Positions 45,960 through 57,100 of a stretch of 64,000 nucleotides of DNA are shown one piece after another; position 1 is the stretch's first letter, and each line of letters begins with the position of its first letter. Where the stretch lies: positions 62,001 through 126,000 of the forward strand of contig JAMAHW010000067.1 in NCBI GenBank assembly GCA_023627715.1, given 5' to 3'. The translations under genes and the position numbers were made by a program. A model generated the notes under the pieces. The model was not told the origin of the DNA. It made no database searches and saw only the letters and a list, made by a program, of their open reading frames with translations. This stretch comes from Periconia sp. R9002. Lineage: Eukaryota; Ascomycota; Dothideomycetes; Pleosporales; Periconiaceae.

Positions 45960-47886
45960 ATGGAGTCACCAGTCGAGCATCCCGACGTGCCTCCCTTGAG
46001 AAAGCTCCCGCGCGAGTTGACCTTGCAGATATTTCATTATGTACGTATTGCCTGAGTAGATACGTATTGGTAGCTGATGATCTTGGGACAGCTCCCTCTG
46101 TGTGACCGCATGGCCTTTCTCCAATCCTCAGCCCGAAATCAATTTGACCTTCTCGATAAAGCTCTATTTCGACACGTGGCACCCCTTCGAGTCGATCATT
46201 TCAACAAATTTATGTGGAACAAGCTTCGCCGGTATCAACAGGAAACAAAATCCCTCACACTGCATTACCCGAACCTGGACGAGTGGAAACACCGCCGAGG
46301 CAGAGCCAGCCGTGTCAAGCTGAATGCGAATCTGGCTACGATACTTTCCCTGTACGCCGAAGATGGGGGCATACTCAAAACGCTCGCGTTCAGTCGCACC
46401 ACCTTTCTCGATCGTAACTCATATTCTCGACTGGAGCACTTCTTCTCCACAGATCCCGTTTTGGATACAGTAGTCTTGCCTTCACCATATCCTCTCCCAG
46501 AAGCGTCCAATGCTGAGACATTGCATTTCGACGTTGCCATTGGAATGTTTAAAGATGTGGAAGCCGCTGGTGCCTTGAAGCCATTACACAGGTTTTACAG
46601 GAAGGGGTGCCCTATCTCTACAGCTCAAAAGCTGATAGATCCGGATATACATTGTATTCACAAAGCTGAAATCTTCGCGACAGAGTACGATGAAGATGGG
46701 CTTTGGGAGAAGCTTTGCCGTATTAACGACTCGTGGCAGTACCTCGACGAAGTTCTATTTCACTCTTTCTTCTCACAACACTTGCATGGCAACCCGTTAC
46801 TTATGTCTGCGGAGAGCATAAAGAAATTCACGCTGTCGAATACGCGTTACACAGATGATTATGACGACGACCTTCAAAATGAAAGGGATTTGCTCGTGAA
46901 CTTCGCCGCCCAGAATCCGGAGCTGCGAGAGTTTCAATACCAGCAGGCTTATCAGCACACCAAATAATGTTTTCGAAGGCATAACCGGGGATGTCCTTAA
47001 AGCAGTTCTCAGCAAACTAACAAGCCTTCAGTCTTTGACATTCCACCAGTGGAAGGTTTTGAATGAAGACATGGCGGAATTCGCAGCTATACACAAGGAA
47101 ACACTCCGCTCATTCTCTTGGCGAAGTGGTGGAGAAGACCCGAAGATAGAAGACATCAAAAAGCTGGTACATACCTGTCCGGACCTCGAAGCGTTGGGTA
47201 TTAATGCGAACAAATTTCGAATGCCCACCACGGCTGCAGCTAACCTTCTGTACATGGATACTTATTTTGAGGAGTTCAAAGAAGTGTTGAGATCTCTATC
47301 CAGTGCCTTAAATGGGCTTACACACTTGAAGACACTTTGCCTATTTACTGACCTAACCAAGATTGTTAGCGATCCGCCTGAAGGCGAAAAGAAGATACAG
47401 GCAGCCATTATGGGAATGAGAGCGTTCGCCTCTGAAGCAAAAGATAATGGTCTTTTGTCACTCCGCCACATTCACGTCGTCCACAATTGTGATGGAGAAC
47501 CACGAGGCATCACATCATTCCGAGTGAAATTCCTGCCCGATAAAGAAAGCACTCCGAGTGATATTCTAGTATCAATGGTGGGAAAGCTTACGGAGGACGA
47601 GGAGCAAACGCTGCATTCCCTTGGGGGTGCGTCGAATATCTCGATCAACGCATCCGAATGCAGGGAAATGAAAGATCTCTGTCCATCAGAAAAAACACTG
47701 TATCGATTCTGGGACGAGGAATGCGACGAGTACCAGTTTGGCTGGCTCAAAGAGCCTCCTGAGAATGTGGTGCCGAAGCGCAAGAAGCCGGAAGAGGTGG
47801 ATGAGAAACCCCAGGGGAAGGCCAAGAAGCAACGGACAGGCCGAGATAAGACATACCCGGGGTCACAGAGCCCATCAAAGGGCTAG
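45960..47886 (+). CDS. F-box-like protein with a frameshift
   Basis: Exon 1 is 45960-46040. An intron at 46041-46091 follows, and the frame then stays open to TAA at 46965-46967. The N-terminus (PPLRKLPRELTLQIFHYLPLCDRMAFLQ) reads as an F-box. The middle has leucine-rich spacing. Sensible sequence continues past the stop in the +1-shifted frame (NNVFEGITGDVLKAVLSKLTSLQSLTFHQW) to a Lys-rich end with a nuclear-signal-like KAKKQR at 47886. So one gene of about 620 codons appears broken near 46940-46965. No intron of normal size repairs it; the only one that would (GTGAAC 46904 to GAG) is 34 nt. It may be a recent mutation, a sequencing error or an unusually short intron. F-box proteins recruit targets to SCF ubiquitin ligases. 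Confidence 0.65.
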
Positions 47887-48713
47887 AGAGCTTCGTAGCT
47901 TCGGTATGGGCAGTCTTTGCACTGTATGATAGTGTAATAACAATGTACTAATAACGAGTCTGCCTAATTTCTCACGTGATTATCATGTTTCAAAACCACG
48001 ATCAGAGAAAAGGTACCGACGAACATCCTGTATAACTATTTCACCAAACTGAACCATTGATAACCAACTTTTATCTCCTCTGGCTACATTAGATTGCCGG
48101 AGATAGCTCATCGGTGGAGGATAAATCGTAGCCCTGAACCTCCTATGTTGGTTTTGTAAATCCACTACAGATGCTATAGAAGTACACAAAAACATGCAAT
48201 AACGAGTATTTGCTATTCTTCGATTGCGTATCTATCAATCTACTGGTGATACGCTTATGCACAGCCAATCAAACCGGAAGCAGTATACCTATAATTCTAT
48301 AGTTGCATGTAAGACTGTGCCGCAATGCCTACGAGCTGACAGATAAGGTCATTCTGCAGCCAATGACATTCCCGCGCAGTTTCCTGCCCATTTTCCTAAT
48401 CTATCTTCTCCCGACATGATCCAATAGTAACTTGTGGAAGTCTGACGTATCAACTGCAAGAAGTACATTCCTTCCACCCTTTTCTCTTTACTGGATGCGT
48501 ATCAGGACAGATCTGGTAGGCAGTGGGCATGTATGATGCTCTATGCAGTCATTCTCATGTAGCTGATATATAAGCCGAATACATCCTTATGCTACGACGT
48601 GCTATCGTAGACATTAATCTGACATCCAGTTGCCACCTTCTTATATGCAGGTTGTCTTGGCTCCATCACACCATATAATTCCGTGCCTCTGAACACAAAG
48701 TCATTCCAACAAA
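47887..48713. other. Intergenic stretch upstream of the P450 gene
   Basis: No gene seen. Balanced to AT-rich sequence with short frames only. Confidence 0.5.
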
Positions 48714-50366
48714 ATGTGGCATACTATTGTGGACTGGATGCTCCTGCATCCCGCCATTCCCAGCTTTGCAGCTGTCGTCCTTGCATGTATCCTACTTTCC
48801 CATGGACGTCAAAAACAACGACAAAACTTGGAGCTCTCGGGTTTGAAACAGCCAATCAATGGCCCAAAGAGGCTCCCCATTCTCGGTCATACCGTTCCCT
48901 TTACACTGAACACTCCCGAATTTACTTTGATGCTCACCAAACACTTCTACGGCATTCCACTCCGCCTCCACCTCCTTGTCATGGATATTATTTACTTAAC
49001 ATCCTCCGAACACGTGAGCGCTCTTTTTCGTCAATCCAGCGAGGTCACCAATCGACCGTATCGAAAATGGGTCAACTCGACCTTTGCCGTCCCCAAGGAC
49101 TTTCAGGACTTCTTCTACGCAGATACTTCGGGGATATCGCGGACGCCTCTTCCAGGAACTGATGTAAAACCGGAGAACCGAGCAGATTATCTAATGCATT
49201 CTTTGTTGGCCGAGTTTCTGTCTGGATCGAGTTTGAAGTCGCTCGCAGCGCGGTTTACGTTGAATATGGAGAAGAGGCTGCGGCGGTACAATAGCGCTGA
49301 TCCAGAGACCGAGTATGAGAGTCTCTACGAATTCATCAAGCACAACATGTTCCACGCCTCCGTGACGGCCATGTATGGAACTGGCATATTCGCAATCGAT
49401 CCTGATTTTTCAACCCATTTTTGGACCTTTGAGCAAGGTGTTCCTGAGCTGGGTAAAGGCTTTCCGCGATTCGTGTATCCAAGACAGAATCGGGCACGAG
49501 ACGTATGTCTTAGAACAATGCGAGCCTGGAACGAAAGCCTAGAGAAGCAACGAGCCGCTAATCCTGATCGCGCTCTCTTGCTCTCAGAGCAAGAATACGA
49601 CGACACGTTTGGAAGCCGGATCGTCAAAAAAAGGCATGCGGCTTTTTCTAGAATGGACGTCATGAACCTCGATGCCCGAGCTTCGGAGGACTTTGCGCTC
49701 ATTTGGGGAAATGCGAATACAACGCATGCCACGTTCTGGCTCATCTACTCGATCCTACGAACCAGCAGCACCCACGAACGCTTCCGCTCCGAGATACAAA
49801 AAGCCGAGATACAAAGTGAGAACTACGATAGAGCTTTTATTACTTACGATATTGACGTTCTGTGCGCGATACCGTTTCTGCAATCTTTGTATGCTGAGAC
49901 GTTGCGTTTGTACGTGTGCAACATCATCTTGCGGACCCCACATTCCCGAACGCTCGCGTTGGATGGATGGGGCATTAAAAAGGGCGAGATAGCTGCCGCC
50001 ATCACGTATCCGATGCACAGAGATAGCTTGCGATTCAATACGGGGTCAGAAGAACAACCACACTCGTTATCTGAATTCTGGGCCGAGCGGTTTTTAGTGC
50101 CGAGTTCGTCCGATCGTGATGCCGTGGAATTCTCGATGAAAGGTAGCGAAGACGCTTGGTTCCCATATGGTGGGGGAAGCCACATATGTCCTGGTCGCTT
50201 CTTTGCCAAACAGGAGATGCTCACCACGGCTGCGTTGTTGATTGGGAATTACGATGTCACGTTGGCGTCGAAAGAGGTAGAGGTAGATTGGAGGTACTTT
50301 GGGACGGGTGTCTTGGGTGTCAAAGGGAAGCAGCCATTCCAGTTGCGACCGAGGACGAGATTATAA
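48714..50366 (+). CDS. Cytochrome P450, CYP7/CYP8-like
   Basis: An intronless gene of 550 codons. Residues 15-30 form an N-terminal membrane anchor (AAVVLACILLS), then GPKRLPILGHTVPF (proline-rich hinge). The I-helix reads LIWGNANTTHATFW, with the usual acidic Asp/Glu replaced by an Asn-Thr pair as in CYP7/CYP8 enzymes. ETLRLY is the ExxR motif and FPYGGGSHICPGRFFA holds the haem-binding Cys (about residue 489). Fungal members of this type are often annotated as 7-alpha-hydroxylase- or prostacyclin-synthase-like, with unknown substrates. The unusual I-helix hints at rearrangement or sterol-type chemistry without normal oxygen activation. It would sit in the ER membrane and needs a reductase partner. 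No biosynthetic cluster is evident around it. Confidence 0.9.
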   Translation: MWHTIVDWMLLHPAIPSFAAVVLACILLSHGRQKQRQNLELSGLKQPINGPKRLPILGHTVPFTLNTPEFTLMLTKHFYGIPLRLHLLVMDIIYLTSSEHVSALFRQSSEVTNRPYRKWVNSTFAVPKDFQDFFYADTSGISRTPLPGTDVKPENRADYLMHSLLAEFLSGSSLKSLAARFTLNMEKRLRRYNSADPETEYESLYEFIKHNMFHASVTAMYGTGIFAIDPDFSTHFWTFEQGVPELGKGFPRFVYPRQNRARDVCLRTMRAWNESLEKQRAANPDRALLLSEQEYDDTFGSRIVKKRHAAFSRMDVMNLDARASEDFALIWGNANTTHATFWLIYSILRTSSTHERFRSEIQKAEIQSENYDRAFITYDIDVLCAIPFLQSLYAETLRLYVCNIILRTPHSRTLALDGWGIKKGEIAAAITYPMHRDSLRFNTGSEEQPHSLSEFWAERFLVPSSSDRDAVEFSMKGSEDAWFPYGGGSHICPGRFFAKQEMLTTAALLIGNYDVTLASKEVEVDWRYFGTGVLGVKGKQPFQLRPRTRL

Positions 50367-50508
50367 ATTAGTCTTATGAGGTATTAGCGACGAGACGAAA
50401 TATCGAAGGCGGGATACTTATTACATTAAACGAGATTACGACACTGAGTGCTGCGTGTCAGGACAATTTCCAAATTGAATTTTGCCAACAAAGCCTCAAG
50501 TGCGACAT

Positions 50509-51525
50509 CTATCTACCCTCAACCTGATCAATAGTGGCGTAAAGCTCGATATACTGCCCTTCAAACCGCCCCGAAGGTGTATAAATCCAAGGCAAAGGCA
50601 GATTCCCTTTATATCTCTTCCCCTTCTTCCCTTTTGCATACGCGATACAGTCAGCCAGGCGGTACCCCACAGCACCCTCCTCATCAGCCTGGCGCTTACG
50701 CTCGCGCCACACCTCGTCGGAATCGGAATTATCACGGAACCGGCACTGTGCGAAATCTATGAAAAACACTTGATAGGTGCCTTCCTCGCCCCGTCGGACA
50801 AGGCTATTTCTGACATTGAGATCGAAGTTGATGAAGTCGTGGTCGATGATCTTCCTAATTGCCTCTACCGCTTGGTCGCAAATCGTGGGCCAGTCCGACT
50901 CTGGCGTCTCTTTTACAAAATCGATGAGATGAAAACCGTCGATGTACTCCATGAGAATACCTCTGAGTTCGGTGTACTCACTCAGTTTCGCATCCACATT
51001 AGTTGCAGCATGTTGCGGGGCTATTCGGACATCCGCTAAAAGTTTTGGAACATGAGTGCCTTGCAGGTTGGCAAGACGGTTGTATACTTCAACCTCAACA
51101 TCATGCATCTGTGCTGATTCGACATAGAAATATGCCTCTAGTTGAGGCACACTCCAATCCTCGTATGCCCAGCGCCCATTCTCCGCATAGTCTTCCAGGA
51201 ACTGGGACAGTGAACCTTGGCGTAAAAAGGTCGTGTATTGATCTTCACTATCTGTAGTAGCCAGACCTGTATCTTTGAACTGTCGTAGCTCCGAAGAGAA
51301 TTGTCGGTCGTAAACCTTCAGAACCACATTTCTGACAGAGAAAAGTTGATTCTCTGGCTCTAGTTCAAGTTCGAGAACTACAGACATAGTTGACGGCTCG
51401 ACCACTTTGACAATCTTAGCACGTAGCTCTTCTGTGTAGCCTTGCAGCTGAGAAAAATCATGGTCGTTGCCGAGATGGTGTATTTTGAGCGTTAAAATAT
51501 TGCCCTCAGCATATGGGCTGCACAT
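50509..51525 (-). CDS. Protein kinase-like protein of unknown target
   Basis: An intronless frame of 338 codons on the minus strand, converging with the P450 gene. The N-terminal half has VVLKVYDRQFSSELR (strand with a Lys like the ATP-binding one of kinases) and a Glu in the following helix (EVEVYNRLANLQG). Then come ILMEYIDGF (hinge), HDFINFDLNVRNSLV (catalytic loop with Asp and Asn) and VFFIDFAQCRFR (DFG replaced by DFA). This is the fungal protein-kinase-like family often seen in large expansions. Activity is plausible, since Lys, catalytic Asp, Asn and metal Asp are present. No signal peptide. Confidence 0.75.
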   Translation of the reverse strand: MCSPYAEGNILTLKIHHLGNDHDFSQLQGYTEELRAKIVKVVEPSTMSVVLELELEPENQLFSVRNVVLKVYDRQFSSELRQFKDTGLATTDSEDQYTTFLRQGSLSQFLEDYAENGRWAYEDWSVPQLEAYFYVESAQMHDVEVEVYNRLANLQGTHVPKLLADVRIAPQHAATNVDAKLSEYTELRGILMEYIDGFHLIDFVKETPESDWPTICDQAVEAIRKIIDHDFINFDLNVRNSLVRRGEEGTYQVFFIDFAQCRFRDNSDSDEVWRERKRQADEEGAVGYRLADCIAYAKGKKGKRYKGNLPLPWIYTPSGRFEGQYIELYATIDQVEGR

Positions 51526-53078
51526 AGTGATCAGCGGCTTGTGTTAAGAGAATGATTGGGTATGTACCTCGCTAGTTGTTGAGACATGGGTATATCCGAG
51601 TAATATTAGGCCTGCAAATGTTGAAGAAGACGTTTTAGAGAGGTGTCAGTCCAATTCTTGTCAAGTTCGTATCTGGGGAACACTGATCGAATCTACACAG
51701 TTTACATGTCCACTAAAGCAAGAAGCGCTAGCGTCAGCTTACTAACTCACGTAGTGGTTAATCAAGTAAATTGCGTCATCGAAAGCAAGTCAAATTTCCT
51801 TTGTGGACATCATTAATTCAAAACTGCTGCGCCATAATATTTGAAATTCCCAAGAAGCAAGCCCGGAAACATCACGAAGTGTCACTGGTGTTGGTTTTGG
51901 AGGCCCCCGAGCATGTAATGAGCCACTGCCAAGTCGGGGAAATTTGTACCTTGCGACAAGCAATAATTCCTACGGTGTTGGCTTAACCTCATAACTGCTC
52001 ATGCCTCAGCCCTACTTTCTATTCGTTGTTATTCGCGCAATAGTATCGAACGAAGATTCCAGCAATACTCGCTCGTGAGATTCTTGTGTCCGCTATACCC
52101 CGAAGCTTGACCTAATTGATTGACCTGTGATGTCTAAGTTGTGGAGAGTACTTGCTCACTGTTTGATTTTCGATTTATTCCTTTTTCTATGCTCTTGGCT
52201 TCTGCGTGATAATTGTTTCGCCCCAAATAGGCGCACAATTCGCGGAGGTAATTCATGGGGGCTGAGCACCTGGGATCCCTAGCTGTGGCTTTGAACGTCA
52301 AGGCTGAACCAATGTCTCGACGTGAATATCACTCAGGCATCTAGAATTATTTCAACGGATCACATTTGCTTGAAGTTTATTGGCGCATAGCAACACGCAG
52401 GAGTAGAAAGTGGAGGGCTATAAATATCCACGATGCATTACGCATTTTCGCAAGTCCCGCAAACAATCAGGGGTGAAATGCCAGGGCGATATAGCGACCA
52501 TACTGATCATAGGTACTTTACGGAAGCCTACGAGCTACTGATTTTCTTTTAGGATTTTTGATGAAATTACGACCCCTACCGTATTGCGCATTTCAATATA
52601 ACAGTACTCACGTAAGAAATGTGCCGGTTTCCGTGATGATGGAACGCTTTACCACGTTGGGGAATTGCCGTTTCGCACATCATTTAACTGTTGAGTTTTT
52701 GATGAAAACGGCTTTACGGTCTCTACCCTCCTGCGCATTTTTCCATGACAATACGCACCCAAGTTGACGTAAGAAATGTGCCGGTTCCCGAGAGGATGCA
52801 ACGCTTGACCACGTTGAAACAATGTCGCGCGCCTAATAGCATTCCAATCCGGATTTCCGTAAAGGCTTGGTGGTATTTTTCATTGCGCGGTTTTCGATCA
52901 CCATGAAGGTATTGATATAAATTGTAACCAAACTCCAACTTTCAGAACATCACATTCATTTCCTTCAACACCAAGCAGTCTCTTCCAACGTTCTTTTGCA
53001 TTCTTTTATCTACGTTCTTTTGAAGACTTTCTTGTTTACTTTTTGCCCATCTTATTGTTCTACCTCAAACCAGCAACC
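51526..53078. other. 1.55-kb intergenic stretch with a duplicated segment
   Basis: No gene seen. The half next to 53079 carries a diverged duplication (52555-52810) and a pyrimidine-rich leader (52960-53060) of the secreted-protein gene. A possible TATA element (GATATAAAT) lies at 52915-52923. Confidence 0.5.
52555..52810 (+). repeat. Diverged tandem duplication of about 140-155 bp
   Basis: TTTTTGATGAAA opens copies at 52555 and 52696. CTCTACC/CCCTACC and TGCGCATTT follow, then ACGTAAGAAATGTGCCGGTT at 52610 and 52767, and AACGCTT(T/G)ACCACGTTG in both. Copy 2 has about 16 extra bases in the middle. Confidence 0.8.
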
Positions 53079-53666
53079 ATGAAGTTCAGCAACGCAGCAT
53101 CCATCTTTCTGCTCTGCGCCTCGGCTGTTGGCGCCATTCCCTTCGAACGCGTTGCCGCGCGCAGCATCAACATTGCCCAGGACGAAGCGCTTAGCAAACG
53201 CGTCGTTCCTGAGGTGAATGTTGACTCAGTTGAAAGCCGGGAGGCTTCGGCTGTGCCCGAGGTTGAGGTCGCCGTCGAATCTGTGGACCTCGTCCGTCGC
53301 GACCCTCTCAAAGATGCTGAAAAGGAGATCCTTCAATACCTCCGCGCCATCAAGACCAGCGGATCCGGCGGCATCGGTGGACCAGCATCATGGCCTGCGG
53401 CATTCACCGACTTGCACGGCGACAACAAGTCTCAGTTCGGTGGCCGCTACGTTTGCCAGGTCCGAAAGTCCGGCAACAACTATGAAGCTCGCGTCGTTGC
53501 CCATGCTGCGCAGGGCAAGAACATCAAGGTTGGCTATGTTTTCAAAACGACCGCCGTACCAACATGCAAGGACAGCAAAGGCAACACGGTTGCTCCTGGA
53601 TATGGTCGCGCTGTTCACTATCTGAGGAAGGCTTTCGGTGGAGAGAACCCTCCCAGCAGCTGCTAG
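53079..53666 (+). CDS. Small secreted protein with Kex2-type sites
   Basis: An intronless gene of 195 codons. Signal peptide MKFSNAASIFLLCASAVGA, then a propeptide of about 75 residues with two similar acidic/valine-rich stretches (VPEVNVDSVESRE and VPEVEVAVESVDL), each bounded by a basic pair (KR at about 52, RR near 83). After the second site comes a compact domain of about 110 residues (EKEILQYLRAIKTSGSG..GGRYVCQVRKSG..YVFKTTAVPTCKDSKG..SSC) with three Cys. This layout suggests a precursor cut by Kex2 and a secreted mature domain, possibly an effector or antimicrobial-type protein. I do not recognise the family. A promoter with a duplicated segment lies upstream. Confidence 0.85.
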   Translation: MKFSNAASIFLLCASAVGAIPFERVAARSINIAQDEALSKRVVPEVNVDSVESREASAVPEVEVAVESVDLVRRDPLKDAEKEILQYLRAIKTSGSGGIGGPASWPAAFTDLHGDNKSQFGGRYVCQVRKSGNNYEARVVAHAAQGKNIKVGYVFKTTAVPTCKDSKGNTVAPGYGRAVHYLRKAFGGENPPSSC

Positions 53667-54151
53667 ATCTTCAGTAAAGCTGGATTAGAAGAGGGAGTCT
53701 TGTATCTCGATTCCCTCTCACAACCTACAACTTTCTGTAAAGGAATCTTTTTTGTATTTAGACCATTTGTTCTTGTCATTTTTGTCCACTTCAATTTGCA
53801 TCAAGCGTTTATAGAATCACTTATAGAAATCAGAATGTCAAGCAGGGGCCTTTTCAGCCGGGGCTGATAGTCCGTCTGCTTTTGCATTAGTTGTATGGCT
53901 CGGCCTTTCAAATGTTTTCTTATCACCACCAAATCCAGTCTTTGGATGTACATATCTGTGAAACGTTCACGGTTACAGCCATAGCTGATTTTGTATATGA
54001 ATGTGACTATTTTGAAAGTTGAGAAAGCTAGGAGTTCGTGGCGATGAAAGTAATTCTGGTAAGTTCATGAAAACGATGATGACAAGATCTATTGAAGACT
54101 ATGGGACCAAAGAGGACTCTATACCAAAGATTGCGACTTAGAAACCTGCTT
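53667..54151. other. Intergenic stretch between convergent genes
   Basis: 3' flank of the small secreted protein and of the AAA ATPase gene. No further feature seen. Confidence 0.5.
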
Positions 54152-57100
54152 CTATTGCGACAACTTCAACCTCGAATTATGCGACAGTTTGACAGTCTCT
54201 TTCAGACGGTCGGCTGTAATAGCCTGTGATTTGCGTGTGCTTGCGATCTTAATGGCAATGCTGACTGCATTTTTGATCTGCGGACTTAGTTAATCAAAGC
54301 TAAATATTAGGTTTAGTGGCATTTCATACCTGGCGACCATTGAGGGGTATTTCAGCAAGATGCGCAAGATCCTCCTGACCGATTTCTATCTCCACTGTGC
54401 CAGATTTTCGGGCGTTGAGAATAAAATTTTGCCAAATCTTTAGACGTGCCGCAGCGTCAAGGCCGGGATATTGAAGGGAGAGATGGATACGACCTGACAT
54501 TATGTCAACAATATGCACGTTGAGACTAATTACTACCGATGAACTGTACTCACTCTGGAAAGCCTCGTCAATCACTTCTACCTGGTTCGTGGTCATAAGA
54601 AGAATTCCCTGATAATATTCAAGCTCCCGGAGAAAGATGGAAACAATTGCGTTTCTCTCAATGTCCGTAATTGTTCGTTGAGCTAGAAAGACGTCGGCTT
54701 CATCAAGCAACAGGACAGCCTTCCAGTGACTGGCTAACGCGAGTATAACAGCCAGATTATCGTGAATTTTACTTGCCTCATGACCAAGTGCACCACTAGA
54801 CACGGAGTAGAGCGGGAGTTTAGTCGTCTCGGCGATGGCCTCTGCTGTTAAGGTTTTTCCAGCACCAGGAGGCCCATAAAACAATCCAACAAGACCTTTG
54901 CCTTTGCCTTTGACAAAATCATCAAATGTAGAGGACTCCTGGCTGTGGGCAGTTACTAGCCGGAATATAGTGTCCTTTAGTGTTGCATCCATAACGAGTG
55001 AATCGAAAATTGTTCTAGACGATTTTAGTTAGCTTTTGGCCATCGCGTACATAGCGTTGTCATGCTCAATGGAAACCTTACTCGTTCCATTCTATTGGCG
55101 AAACACGATCCACGGCAAAAGCTCCTGTTAGTTGTTAATTCCCGCCGCCTTCACTGGATTTGGATGTGATAACATACCCCACTTGCCTTCTCGTAGGCTG
55201 TAACCATAGAGGATGCCCGATACAATGAGCATCTGCTCCTCAGAAAGCTCTGGTACTGGTGAAGCATCGTTTGAGGCGGCAAAGCCATTTTCGGCGTTTT
55301 CAGCGCCATGGCTCCTTCCAAATCTTCTTCTCCTTGAATTTTCGATCTTGTTTGAGTCGGAGCTTGCTTCTTTGAGTAAAGCCTCAAGTACCTCCGAATA
55401 CTTGGATATCAAGATTAGTAATTTTGTTCTAAAACCCGAATGCTTGTGGTAGTTACCTGTTCTTTTGGTGTCAAGTCCGACAAGCAAATTCTTGAGGCTG
55501 TGCGAATGGTACTGAGACTAGTCAAACCGGCCAAAACCTTGTTTGCGGGTGCCATCTGTTGCATCATTTTCGGATCTATCATGACGCGTGAACTGAACTA
55601 AACATGAGGTAAGTTACGGTGTTGTGAGTACGTAGCATGATGACGGGTTAACTTACTGGATAGGGTTCAACTTTATCATACACTTGTGCCAGTCCAGTTC
55701 CATGATGCTCTTCATGTCTATAGTCTGGCTGCCAATACTCTAGAGCTTTGGAACTGCGCTTCATTACCTCTTCGATGATAGCGTTACGTCTCGGATGATA
55801 CTGCAATGGAATACAAGGTAGCTCCGAGATCAACTTGACACCCTGATATGCCGGTATCCGTAACGATGTACCCATATAACCAGCTTTTACCCCATCCCAA
55901 GCGAGATACTCACAGCTGAATACACGGAAAATGCCATCATCCATTCGTTGAACGCCATGAGAGCGAACACAGGAAATGCGTTCAAATCCAAGGGGATGCG
56001 TCGATACCACCAAGCAGTCCGGAGGGAAAATGGTCCAGAGATATTCGAAAGTGATGGAGTCGGGGAGAAGAGAGGGCAAGACTGGGATCATATCTTCATA
56101 CTCGCTCTCTATAAATTTCAATGCAGCATTGATCTCAAACGTAGCTTGCTTGTCATCGACACTCTGATAGTGCTCTGCCAGCATTTGAAGCTCTGGGCGC
56201 GCCCAGAACATGAACTGTGGTGCCATCTAGATGGGGATGTTTCTCAGCTAACATTCCCCGCTGTACCAGAGGTGAGATGCGACTAACCTCGGTGGTCTCG
56301 TTTTCTGTGAGCCCAAATCCAGCTGCGCCCTTAAAAATGTTTCTCAGGGCATTTCTAAGTACCAAGCCAGATATAATCAACGCCGTCGTGAAACAAGTCA
56401 TGTCTTCGGAGTAATCGCGGCGGACAAAAATGACGCAGTTTTTGTATTTTTTCGATCCACCCTTTTTCTTTGCAGGTTTTTGAATCACCCATTCTCGTTT
56501 GTTTCTACAAAATGCGAATGTTAGCAGGCTGTGCGTTCTAGTTGCGGCGAAAGTGAAAAAGGTAGCAACGCATAAGAATATGTGTGGGCCAGGCCATGCA
56601 GAATTCCTAGTATTAGATGTAATAACTAGGCCGCGGGGTTTACGTACTTGTCCCAACTATGAGTAATGTCAGCGACCTTGGCTGGTTTTGGTGATAATAC
56701 ATCGCAAGGATGAAGACTCACTATCTGTCCCTTATAACAAACGCTTTACGACCAAGATTGTCGACTTCAACTTCTTTCTGGACTTTTTCTTTTTCATCGG
56801 TAGCGCTTTTCGGATCAATTTCAGATTGTGTCTTTGTAGTGCGCTTCTTTTCCGTCTCTCGGAACTTATCAATGGCTGGCACAGTCAGAATCCCTAAGCG
56901 ATACCACCAATGATATAAATCAACTCACCACCAGACATGTTGTTACCAAACTCTTTCTGTAGTTTCTCAATCACGCTTGATGGCACATCCTGTTCAACCA
57001 ACAGTTTAAACTGTGATGCGTCAAAAACGTTGTGGGGGCCATCAGTGGTAATCTGCTTTCCGATCTGAGCCAGTCGCTCTTCACCCTCCTTGCTAGCCAT
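54152..57100 (-). CDS. AAA-type ATPase with N-terminal fungal domain, 11 exons
   Basis: Exons on the minus strand: 57100-56929, 56875-56722, 56656-56648, 56504-56288, 56226-55657, 55597-55457, 55400-55178, 55124-55082, 55014-54554, 54493-54330 and 54277-54152. They total 2,280 nt and encode 759 residues. The N-terminal 500 residues match the fungal DUF7025-type region of these ATPases. The AAA core follows: GPPGAGKT (Walker A, about 557-564), VLLLDEADVFL (Walker B, about 610-618), MTTNQVEVIDEAFQSRIHLSL (sensor and Arg-finger region, completed across an intron), ending in a helical lid. Such proteins are cytosolic or nuclear and expanded in filamentous fungi; their role is unknown, possibly remodelling of protein complexes. 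The third exon has only 9 nt, bordered by good splice sites and branch sites. It is divergent from the NLR-like gene. Confidence 0.9.
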
